Source: Pseudonocardia sp. | GTDB lineage: Bacteria; Actinomycetota; Actinomycetes; Mycobacteriales; Pseudonocardiaceae | Length of the DNA stretch: 62,311 bases | Direction: 5' to 3' | NCBI GenBank assembly: GCA_016794615.1 | Contig: JAEUJO010000084.1 | Coordinates: 1-62,311 of the forward strand | Shown here: in pieces, positions 55,623 to 62,311 of the stretch | How the letters are laid out: each line of letters starts with the position of its first letter | Numbering within the stretch: position 1 is the stretch's first letter | Program-made: the position numbers and the translations under genes | The notes under the pieces: generated by a model | Database searches by the model: none | What the model was told of the DNA's origin: nothing | What the model saw: only the letters and a program-made list of their open reading frames with translations

Positions 55623-56420
55623 ATGGGCGCGATGTACCGGCTCAAGGCCTACTTCGGCATGGTTCCCGCAGAGGACATGGCCGAATACGCCGACGGGCCG
55701 CCTGTGGAGCGGTACGCCGGGCGGCGCCGCGAGTACGACCGCTGGGGCGACGGCGAGTACGTCCCGGAGCGTGAATATGTTACCGCGGGTCGTGACGTCC
55801 GCGTCGCCGAGTCCCGTGCCCCCGAGGTCCGCAGCGCGGAGGTCCGGGTCGCCGACGACCGGGACGTCGACCGCTACGACGACTGGGACCGCCGCCCGGC
55901 GCGGGAGTCGGGCCGCCCGGTCGGGGCGGAGCGTGCTCGGGAGCCGGTCTCCCGCCTGGACCGCGAGCCGATGCGGGGAGCGGGCCTCGGCCCCTCCGCC
56001 GTGAGGGGAGCCTTGGCCATGGACACCGACGCGCTTCGGGAGCCGCCAGCGCGCGACCAGTCGCTCCGCGAGCCCGCCCGGTTGCCCGAGCGGACACCCG
56101 CGCCCGCGGTGCCCGAGCCGCGTCTGGGCGGCGCGGCCGCGCTGGCCCGCATCACCACGCTGCAGCCGCGCAGCTACAACGAGGCCCGCACGATCGGCGA
56201 GCGCTACCGCGACGGCGTGCCCGTGATCATGAACCTCACCGATCTCGACGACGCCGCCGCCAAGCGCCTCGTCGACTTCGCCGCCGGGCTGGCGTTCGCG
56301 CTGCGCGGGTCGATCGACAAGGTCACCAGCCGCGTCTTCCTGCTGACCCCTGCGGACGTCGAGGTCTCGGCGGACGACGCGCGCCGGCTCGCCGAGCGCG
56401 GCCTGTTCCGGCAGGACTGA
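55623..56420 (+). CDS. sepF: SepF, Z-ring membrane anchor
   Basis: A 265-aa protein. N-terminal amphipathic membrane helix ([17 protein letters not shown]), a long Arg/Glu/Pro-rich linker (about 40-165) and the C-terminal SepF core ([67 protein letters not shown]). It tethers FtsZ C-tails to the membrane and is essential in actinobacteria lacking FtsA. ATG 55623 follows AGGGAGGGAG. Confidence 0.95.
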   Translation: MGAMYRLKAYFGMVPAEDMAEYADGPPVERYAGRRREYDRWGDGEYVPEREYVTAGRDVRVAESRAPEVRSAEVRVADDRDVDRYDDWDRRPARESGRPVGAERAREPVSRLDREPMRGAGLGPSAVRGALAMDTDALREPPARDQSLREPARLPERTPAPAVPEPRLGGAAALARITTLQPRSYNEARTIGERYRDGVPVIMNLTDLDDAAAKRLVDFAAGLAFALRGSIDKVTSRVFLLTPADVEVSADDARRLAERGLFRQD

Positions 56421-56530
56421 GCGCGGCGCCGGGAAGCGGGGGCAGGAGACCGTGCGCTCCGACGTGACAGTGCGCGGCACGCCGACAGGCCGGGTTGGTG
56501 GCCGAGCCGCTGGTCAGGGACGATGGGGAT

Positions 56531-56812
56531 GTGCTCGTGATCCAGTTCGTCCTCTACTACGCGCTCTTCTTCTTCTGGCTGCTCCTGCTCGCCCGCATCG
56601 TGGCCGAGATGGTGCGCAGCTTCGCCCGGCAGTGGGTGCCTGTCGGGCCCAGCGCCGTCGCCCTCGAGGTGATCTTCACCGTCACCGATCCGCCCGTGAA
56701 GTTGTTGCGGAGAGTGATTCCGGTCGTCCGGATCGGCGGCGTGGGGCTGGACCTGTCGATTATGGTTCTGCTGCTGGTCGTGTTCATACTGATGAGCGTT
56801 GCCCAGCCGTAG
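56531..56812 (+). CDS. yggT: YggT-family membrane protein
   Basis: A 93-aa protein. Two transmembrane helices (QFVLYYALFFFWLLLLARIV and DLSIMVLLLVVFILMSVA) flank the conserved FTVTDPPVKLLRRVIP-V-RIGGVGLD loop of the YggT family. Its place between sepF and wag31 matches Rv2146c. Function uncertain; osmotic shock or septum roles are proposed. GTG 56531 or 56537 are both possible; the Shine-Dalgarno is weak. Confidence 0.88.
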   Translation: MLVIQFVLYYALFFFWLLLLARIVAEMVRSFARQWVPVGPSAVALEVIFTVTDPPVKLLRRVIPVVRIGGVGLDLSIMVLLLVVFILMSVAQP

Positions 56813-56868
56813 CCGGAGTGAGCCCCAGTCACCCGGTTTCGCCGCCGAGGACTGCATGAGGTGATCCG

Positions 56869-57750
56869 ATGCCGCTGACGCCCGCCGATGTACACAACGT
56901 CGCGTTCAGTAAGCCCCCGATCGGGAAGAGGGGGTACAACGAAGATGAGGTCGACGCGTTCCTGGATCTTGTCGAGGCCGAGCTAGCGCGGCTGATCGAG
57001 GAGAACGACGACCTGCGCGAGCAGGTCTCACAGCTCGAGCAGCGACTCGGGAACGCCGAGGCGGACCTGGAGGAAGCGCGTGCGCGCCCCCAGGCCGCCA
57101 TGGCGGTACCCGCCGCGACGCAGCAGATGCAGCGTCAGCTCGAGCCACCACCGATGCCGCAGCGGCCGATCGAGCCGCCACGCGGGATGGGTGGGCCGCC
57201 TGAGCCGGATTACCGCGGCGACCTGGGCGGTGACCACCACGTCCAGGCCGCGAAGGTCCTCGGGCTCGCCCAGGAGATGGCCGACCGGCTGACGGCCGAG
57301 GCCAAGAGCGAGGCCGACTCGATGCTCACCGACGCCCGCAACAAGTCCGAGCAGCTGCTGTCGGACGCTCGCGCCAAGTCGGACGGCCTGGTCAACGACG
57401 CGCGTGCGCGTGCCGAGACCATGCTCAACGACGCGCGCACCCGTGCCGAGACCCTGGAACGGCAGTCTCGCGACAAGGCCGCCCAGCTCGTGGGCGATGC
57501 CGAGCGCAAGCAGACCGAGATCATCGGCAGCATCAACCGCGACAAGTCCGAGCTGGAGAAGAAGATCGACCAGCTCCGGACGTTCGAGCGCGAGTACCGC
57601 ACACGGCTCAAGAACTACCTGGAGTCCCAGTTGCGTGACCTGGACGGGCGGGGGACCGCGGCGCCGACAGACGCCCGGGCCGCCGCCGCCGCGAACGGCG
57701 GGTACGCCGCGACGGCGGGGTACGGCCAGCGTGCCGACGCCGGCAGCTGA
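56869..57750 (+). CDS. wag31: Polar growth/septum-site protein Wag31 (DivIVA)
   Basis: A 293-aa protein. N-terminal DivIVA domain ([34 protein letters not shown]) with a membrane-binding loop, a Pro/Gln-rich linker (about 80-125), and a long coiled coil with repeats of [22 protein letters not shown] heptads, then a Gly/Ala tail. It marks poles and directs apical wall growth; in mycobacteria it is phosphorylated by PknA/PknB, and PknL-family kinases are present here. ATG follows GAGGTGATCCG. Confidence 0.95.
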   Translation: MPLTPADVHNVAFSKPPIGKRGYNEDEVDAFLDLVEAELARLIEENDDLREQVSQLEQRLGNAEADLEEARARPQAAMAVPAATQQMQRQLEPPPMPQRPIEPPRGMGGPPEPDYRGDLGGDHHVQAAKVLGLAQEMADRLTAEAKSEADSMLTDARNKSEQLLSDARAKSDGLVNDARARAETMLNDARTRAETLERQSRDKAAQLVGDAERKQTEIIGSINRDKSELEKKIDQLRTFEREYRTRLKNYLESQLRDLDGRGTAAPTDARAAAAANGGYAATAGYGQRADAGS

Positions 57751-57813
57751 CCACCCCACCCATCAGGGTGGCGCGGGGATCACCGACCGCGCCACCCGGA
57801 CACGGAGTGAACC

Positions 57814-58764
57814 GTGCTGCTCCTGGTACTCATACTCGTCCTGATCGCCTTCGGCCTGCTGGTCGTCGCCCTCCTCTCGGGCAGCGTCCTGTGGGCCTGG
57901 GTGTCCGTCGGTGTCAGCGTCGCCGCTGCTGCCGTCCTGCTGGTCGACTGGCTACAACGCCGGTCCGCGTTGCGGGCCGGCGCCGAGGCGGTCGACGCCG
58001 CGCCCACGGACGTCCCCTCCCATGTCCCTGAACCGGTCGTGGAACCGGCCACGGACATCCCCTCCCACGTCCCTGAACCGGTCGTGGAGCCGGCCACGGA
58101 GGCCATTCCCTCGGTTCCCGCCGGCACCTCGCCGAGCGACCAGGGTGCCGCTCCGGGCTCGCCGCCTGCCGGTGGCGACGAACGGCAGGAGGTGCAGGAG
58201 ACGGTCGTCCTGCGTGCTGTTGCGCCGCCCGGCTCTGCGGGGGGACCGTCGGGCGCTCGTGGCGGTATCGGTGCGACGGAGCCGGTTTGGTCACAGAACG
58301 TGACCAAATCCGACGCGGTCGGAAGCCCGCCCGGTGTCCGTGACGGCGAGTCGCACCGCCCCGAGGCGCCCCCGGGCGCCGAGGACACCGTCAAGGTGGC
58401 CGGTGCGGCCGGCGACGCCGCACCACGTGCCGATGCGCCCGCAGACGGTCCGCAGCGCGATGTCCCCACCGAGGCCGGGTCCCCCGGCGGGCGCGGGCCG
58501 GCACTGCCGCCGCTCGGGCCGGACGGCGCCCCGCCGGAGGAGCCCCGCGACGCCGACGCCGCCGCGCTCGTGGCCGGGGTGGAGGACGAGGTGCTCGTCG
58601 TGGACGAGCTGCCGCGCTACCACCTCGCCGGCTGCCGTTCGCTCGCGGGCATCTCGGTGATCCCGCTGCAGGCCCGTGAGGCCGTCGAGCTCGGCTTCAC
58701 CCCCTGCGCCTGGTGCACGCCGGACCGGGCGCTGAGCGCCCGGCACCGCGCCCCCGCCCGGTGA
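57814..58764 (+). CDS. Two-helix membrane protein with a Cys-rich Ada-like C-terminal domain
   Basis: A 316-aa protein. Two transmembrane segments (LLLVLILVLIAFGLLVVALL and WAWVSVGVSVAAAAVLLVDW), a low-complexity region of about 190 residues with 15-aa repeats (TDVPSHVPEPVVEPA), and a C-terminal ordered domain (EDEVLVVDELPRYHLAGCRSL, then ELGFTPCAWCTP). The YHLAGC...CAWC arrangement resembles the Ada-type zinc-binding fold. It follows wag31 in other actinobacteria, where its function is unknown; Zn-dependent binding of a partner at the pole is an inference. GTG start with GGAG upstream. Confidence 0.78.
   Translation: MLLLVLILVLIAFGLLVVALLSGSVLWAWVSVGVSVAAAAVLLVDWLQRRSALRAGAEAVDAAPTDVPSHVPEPVVEPATDIPSHVPEPVVEPATEAIPSVPAGTSPSDQGAAPGSPPAGGDERQEVQETVVLRAVAPPGSAGGPSGARGGIGATEPVWSQNVTKSDAVGSPPGVRDGESHRPEAPPGAEDTVKVAGAAGDAAPRADAPADGPQRDVPTEAGSPGGRGPALPPLGPDGAPPEEPRDADAAALVAGVEDEVLVVDELPRYHLAGCRSLAGISVIPLQAREAVELGFTPCAWCTPDRALSARHRAPAR
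58005..58094 (+). repeat. 45-bp tandem repeat in the membrane-protein gene
   Basis: Units 58005-58049 and 58050-58094, plus the start of a third (CACGGA at 58095), encoding TDVPSHVPEPVVEPA and TDIPSHVPEPVVEPA. Confidence 0.85.
58286..58308 (+). repeat. Palindromic repeat within a coding region
   Basis: TTTGGTCAC (58286-58294), AGAAC loop, GTGACCAAA (58300-58308). It adds VWSQNVTKS to the low-complexity linker. Confidence 0.65.
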
Positions 58765-58832
58765 CCGGATCCGGCGGCCCCGCTCGTCGGGTCGTGCGGG
58801 CCCTGCCGCGGAAGGCGGTGGCGCAACGGCGC

Positions 58833-59100
58833 TACCCTGGCGGCACAGGCACCGATCCGGCCATCACCGGGGAGCCTCCGGAAGAAACCCCGCCCGCGGG
58901 GGAGTAGAACCGGACGGGTGCGGCCCGTCAACGCCGCAGAACGAGAGGCCGCGGGCCGTCCCGGTGACGGCACGCGGCAAGCGGGGTGGTACCGCGGTGT
59001 CCTCGGCCCGACATGTGGGCCGGGCCGTCGTCCCCGTGCCGGCACGCCCGGACGCGCGAAGCGACAGCGGAGCGCGCCTCCACACCGCCGCACGAGGAGC
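58833..59100 (+). promoter_or_regulatory. Translational T-box riboswitch of ileS
   Basis: TACCCT (58833-58838) predicts a start near 58845. A short stem I (CCGG-CC-ATC-A-CCGG, 58857-58870) displays ATC as the specifier codon for isoleucine (58863-58865), followed by GGGGAGCCTCCGGAAGAA. The T-box motif GGTGGTACCGCGG is at 58985-58997, and TCCTCG (59000-59005) is complementary to the CGAGGA (59093-59098) of the ileS ribosome-binding site. Uncharged tRNA-Ile would pair with the T-box and free the Shine-Dalgarno. The ultrashort stem I is typical of actinobacterial ileS. Confidence 0.88.
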
Positions 59101-59106
59101 CTGCCC

Positions 59107-62100
59107 GTGACCACCCCCACTCCCGACGACCCGCCGGCCTACCCGACGGTCCCCGCGCACCCCGCGTTTCCGGCCCTCGAGCACGAGGTGCTCGACTTCT
59201 GGGCCGCCGACGGCACCTTCGAGGCATCCGTCGACGCGCGCCCGGCCGGGGACGACGGCACCAACGAGTACGTCTTCTACGACGGCCCGCCCTTCGCCAA
59301 CGGCCTGCCGCACTACGGGCACCTGCTGACGGGCTACGTCAAGGACGTCGTCCCGCGCTACCGCACCATGCGCGGACGCCGGGTCGAGCGCCGCTTCGGC
59401 TGGGACACCCACGGCCTCCCGGCGGAGGTCGAGGCCGAGCACCAGCTCGGGATCAAGCACAAGTCCGAGATCGAGGAGATGGGCGTCGCCGAGTTCAACG
59501 ACGCCTGCCGGGCCTCCGTGCTGCGCTACACCGACGAGTGGCGCGCCTACGTCACCCGCCAGGCCCGCTGGGTCGACTTCGACGACGACTACAAGACGCT
59601 CGACCTGGACTACATGGAAAGCGTCATGTGGGCCTTCAAGACCCTGTGGGACAAGGGGTTGGTGTACTCCGGGTTCCGGGTGCTCTGGTACTGCTGGCGG
59701 TGCGAGACGCCGCTGTCGTCCACCGAGACCAAGATGGACGACGTCTACACGAACCGGCAGGACCCGGCCGTCACCGTCGGGCTGCGCCTGCTGTCCCCGG
59801 GGTCCGACCTGGACGGTGCGTACGCGCTGGTCTGGACGACGACCCCGTGGACGCTGCCGTCGAACCTGGCCGTCGCCGTGCGCCCGGACGTCGAGTACGT
59901 GCTGGTGGAGACGGCTGACACCACGGCGCACCCCGGCGCGCGGTTCGTCCTCGCCGCCGCCCGCCTGGGCGCGTACGCCCGCGAGCTGGGTGACAGGGAG
60001 GGCGGGGAACCCACTGTGCTGCGCCGCCTGACCGGCGCGGAGCTGCTCGGCACCGCGTACGTCCCGCCGTTCGACTTCTTCGAGGGCCGGGAGAACGCGC
60101 ACCGGGTGCTGGCCGCCGACTACGTCACGACCGACGACGGCACCGGGCTCGTGCACATCGCGCCGGCGTTCGGCGAGGAGGACAAGGTCGTCACCGACGC
60201 GGCGGGGATCGAGGTCGTCGTCCCGGTCGACACGCGCGGCGAGTTCGACACGACCGTCCCCCCGTACACCGGCATGCTCGTGTTCGATGCGAACCCGCAG
60301 ATCATCCGGGACCTGCGCGACCGCGCCCCGCACACGCACGCGCTGCTGCTGCGGCACGAGACCTACGACCACCCCTACCCGCACTGCTGGCGCTGCGGCA
60401 ACCCGCTGATCCAGCGGGCGGTCGACTCGTGGTTCGTGCAGGTGACGCGGTTCCGCGACCGGATGGTCGAGCTGAACCAGCAGATCACCTGGGTGCCGGA
60501 GCACGTCCGTGACGGCCAGTTCGGGAAGTGGCTGGAGGGCGCGCGCGACTGGTCGATCTCCCGGAACCGCTACTGGGGCTCGCCGATCCCGGTGTGGGTC
60601 AGCGACGACCCGCGGTACCCGCGCACGGACGTCTACGGCTCGCTGGACGAGCTGGAGCGCGACTTCGGGGTGCGGCCGACGGACCTGCACCGCCCCTTCG
60701 TCGACGAGCTGACCCGCCCGAACCCGGACGACCCGACCGGCCGCTCGACGATGCGCCGGGTGCCGGAGGTGCTCGACTGCTGGTTCGAGTCGGGCTCGAT
60801 GCCCTTTGCGCAGGTGCACTACCCCTTCGACAGCAACTCCTCGGGACACCCGAACCCGGGCCGGACCTGGTTCGAGCACCACTACCCGGGCGACTTCATC
60901 GTCGAGTACAACGGGCAGACGCGCGGCTGGTTCTACACGCTGCACGTGCTGGCCACGGCGCTGTTCGACCGGCCGTCGTTCCGCTCCTGCGTCGCGCACG
61001 GGATCGTGCTGGGCGACGACGGCGCGAAGATGAGCAAGTCGCGCAAGAACTACCCGGACGTCACCGAGGTCTTCGAGCGCGACGGCTCCGACGCGATGCG
61101 CTGGTTCCTCATGGCGAGCCCGATCCTGAGGGGCGGGAACCTCGTCGTCACCGAGCAGGGCATCCGCGAAGGGGTCCGCCAGGCGATCCTGCCGCTGTGG
61201 AACACCTGGTACTTCCTCTCGTTGTACGCGAACGCGGCCGGCCGGGTGGGCACGGTCCGGACCGGCTCGACGCACGTCCTGGACCGCTACGTGCTCGCCA
61301 AGACCGCCGTGCTGGTGGACGGGATGACCGCGGCCATGGAGGTGCACGACATCGCCGGGGCCTGCGAGCGGGTGCGCGACCACGCCGAGGTGCTGACCAA
61401 CTGGTACGTCCGCCGGTCGCGCGAGCGGTTCTGGGCCGGCGACGCCGACGCGATCGACACCCTGCACACGGTGCTGGAGGCCACGGCCCGGGTGGCCGCG
61501 CCGCTGCTGCCGCTGACCATGGAGAAGGTGTGGCAGGGGTTGACCGGGGGGCGGTCGGTGCACCTGACGGACTGGCCGGGCCGTCACGAGCTCCCGCACG
61601 ACGATGGGCTGGTCGCGGCCATGGACCGGGTGCGCCAGGTGGCGTCGGCGGCCCTGTCGCTGCGCAAGGCGCGCGGCCTGCGGGTGCGGCTGCCCCTGGC
61701 CCGGCTCACGGTGGCCGCCGCGGACGCCGCGGCGCTGGAGCCGTTCGCCGACATCCTGGGCGACGAGGTCAACGTCAAGGACGTCGTGCTCACCGCCGAC
61801 GTGGCGGCCTACGGCCGGTTCGAGGTCGCCGTCAACGCCCGTGCCTGTGGGCCGCGGCTGGGTGGTGACACCCAGAAGGCGATCCGCGCGGTCAAGGCGG
61901 GGGAGTGGACGGCGAACCCGGACGGCACCGTCGAGGCGGGCGGGATCACGTTGCTGGCCGGGGAGTTCACCGAGAAGCTGGTGGCGGCCGACCCTTCGGG
62001 AACGACCGCCCTGCCCGGCAATACGGGCCTGGTGGTGCTGGACACGGACGTGACGCCCGAGCTCGCTCGCGAGGGTCTGGGCCGCGACGTGGTGCGGCTC

Positions 62101-62311
62101 GTCCAGCAGGCTCGCCGGGACGCCGGTCTGGACGTGTCGGACCGGATCACGCTGACCCTGGACGCGCCCGAGCCGGTCGTGGACGCCGTGCGCGAGCACG
62201 AGACGTTCGTCACCGGCGAGGTGCTGGCGACGTCGGTGGAGTACACGCCGGCGCCGGAGCCCACCCTGGTCGGGACGGTGTCGGACGGCCACGCCGTGCG
62301 CGTGCTCGTCA
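59107..62311 (+). CDS. ileS: Isoleucyl-tRNA synthetase, C-terminus cut by window edge
   Basis: 1068 residues are present; a few are missing at the end. HIGH-type motif HYGH (69-72) in [20 protein letters not shown] (641-645) in [11 protein letters not shown], an editing (CP1) domain with [13 protein letters not shown] and [17 protein letters not shown], and Cys pairs (CWRCETP, CWRCGNP). The layout is the eukaryote-like type of IleRS, linked in other bacteria to mupirocin insensitivity. The GTG start follows GAGGAG by 7 nt, the site masked by the T-box leader. It is downstream of wag31 as in other actinobacteria, but not co-oriented by overlap. Confidence 0.95.
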   Translation, partial: MTTPTPDDPPAYPTVPAHPAFPALEHEVLDFWAADGTFEASVDARPAGDDGTNEYVFYDGPPFANGLPHYGHLLTGYVKDVVPRYRTMRGRRVERRFGWDTHGLPAEVEAEHQLGIKHKSEIEEMGVAEFNDACRASVLRYTDEWRAYVTRQARWVDFDDDYKTLDLDYMESVMWAFKTLWDKGLVYSGFRVLWYCWRCETPLSSTETKMDDVYTNRQDPAVTVGLRLLSPGSDLDGAYALVWTTTPWTLPSNLAVAVRPDVEYVLVETADTTAHPGARFVLAAARLGAYARELGDREGGEPTVLRRLTGAELLGTAYVPPFDFFEGRENAHRVLAADYVTTDDGTGLVHIAPAFGEEDKVVTDAAGIEVVVPVDTRGEFDTTVPPYTGMLVFDANPQIIRDLRDRAPHTHALLLRHETYDHPYPHCWRCGNPLIQRAVDSWFVQVTRFRDRMVELNQQITWVPEHVRDGQFGKWLEGARDWSISRNRYWGSPIPVWVSDDPRYPRTDVYGSLDELERDFGVRPTDLHRPFVDELTRPNPDDPTGRSTMRRVPEVLDCWFESGSMPFAQVHYPFDSNSSGHPNPGRTWFEHHYPGDFIVEYNGQTRGWFYTLHVLATALFDRPSFRSCVAHGIVLGDDGAKMSKSRKNYPDVTEVFERDGSDAMRWFLMASPILRGGNLVVTEQGIREGVRQAILPLWNTWYFLSLYANAAGRVGTVRTGSTHVLDRYVLAKTAVLVDGMTAAMEVHDIAGACERVRDHAEVLTNWYVRRSRERFWAGDADAIDTLHTVLEATARVAAPLLPLTMEKVWQGLTGGRSVHLTDWPGRHELPHDDGLVAAMDRVRQVASAALSLRKARGLRVRLPLARLTVAAADAAALEPFADILGDEVNVKDVVLTADVAAYGRFEVAVNARACGPRLGGDTQKAIRAVKAGEWTANPDGTVEAGGITLLAGEFTEKLVAADPSGTTALPGNTGLVVLDTDVTPELAREGLGRDVVRLVQQARRDAGLDVSDRITLTLDAPEPVVDAVREHETFVTGEVLATSVEYTPAPEPTLVGTVSDGHAVRVLV

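Noticed and set aside
58864..62292. Long minus-strand open frame opposite ileS
   Set aside because: Arg/His/Val-rich composition typical of an antisense frame; the plus strand is clearly IleRS with HYGH and KMSKS.

Overview
The window is very GC-rich (about 72% by eye), gene-dense chromosomal DNA from an actinobacterium. Gene order runs nearly parallel to the Mycobacterium tuberculosis Rv2144c-Rv2192c region, but there is a carotenoid crtB/crtI insertion, a ROK kinase, and short repeats of a kind I associate with Pseudonocardiaceae. A Pseudonocardia-like organism is my best inference; no rRNA is present to confirm it.

Layout. 1-5.5 kb: end of an AsnC-type gene, a DnaQ/GIY-YIG nuclease, an NYN-domain protein, a small CxxC protein behind a PafBC-type DNA-damage promoter, and a RipC-like NlpC/P60 hydrolase. 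5.6-7.4 kb: an IS200/IS605 element with an intact TnpB and a TnpA broken by a nonsense codon. 7.4-18 kb: pimB, fadD15, an SRPBCC protein, an ArsA-like ATPase, a ROK kinase, plsC, a DEDD exoribonuclease, a 48-aa GPGG membrane protein and aroG. 18-28 kb: pknL with its Rv2175c-like partner, then isoprenoid and glycan genes (crtB, mptA, crtI, idsA), metF, lppM and a GNAT. 28-36 kb: a LexA-box operon (DUF6504 plus HEPN), a ParA-like ATPase, a methyltransferase, DUF3040, and a moxR-DUF58-transglutaminase operon. 36.5-58.8 kb: the division and cell-wall cluster mraZ-rsmH-ftsL-pbpB-murE-murF-mraY-murD-ftsW-murG-murC-ftsQ-ftsZ-pgeF-yggS-sepF-yggT-wag31 and a membrane protein. 58.8 kb to the end: a T-box leader and ileS, cut by the window edge.

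How the genes work together. The right half makes lipid II (murE to murG), crosslinks it (FtsW and PbpB), and places the septum and pole (FtsZ, SepF, Wag31, FtsL, FtsQ). The left half builds PIM/LM-type envelope lipids (PimB, MptA, PlsC, FadD15, LppM), with PknL as a PASTA-domain sensor.

Most notable signals: (1) many genes have a TANNNT box exactly 6 nt before the start codon, implying leaderless transcription; (2) micro-ORFs joined at both ends by RTGA overlaps fill most non-overlapping gaps of the dcw cluster (rsmH-ftsL, mraY-murD, murD-ftsW, murC-ftsQ, ftsQ-ftsZ), one of them created by a 74-bp tandem duplication; (3) palindromic repeats sit in-frame inside murD and inside a membrane-protein gene; (4) two separate DNA-damage promoters, PafBC-type and LexA-type, drive small uncharacterised genes; (5) MraZ boxes lie within the mraZ promoter, and a translational T-box precedes ileS.
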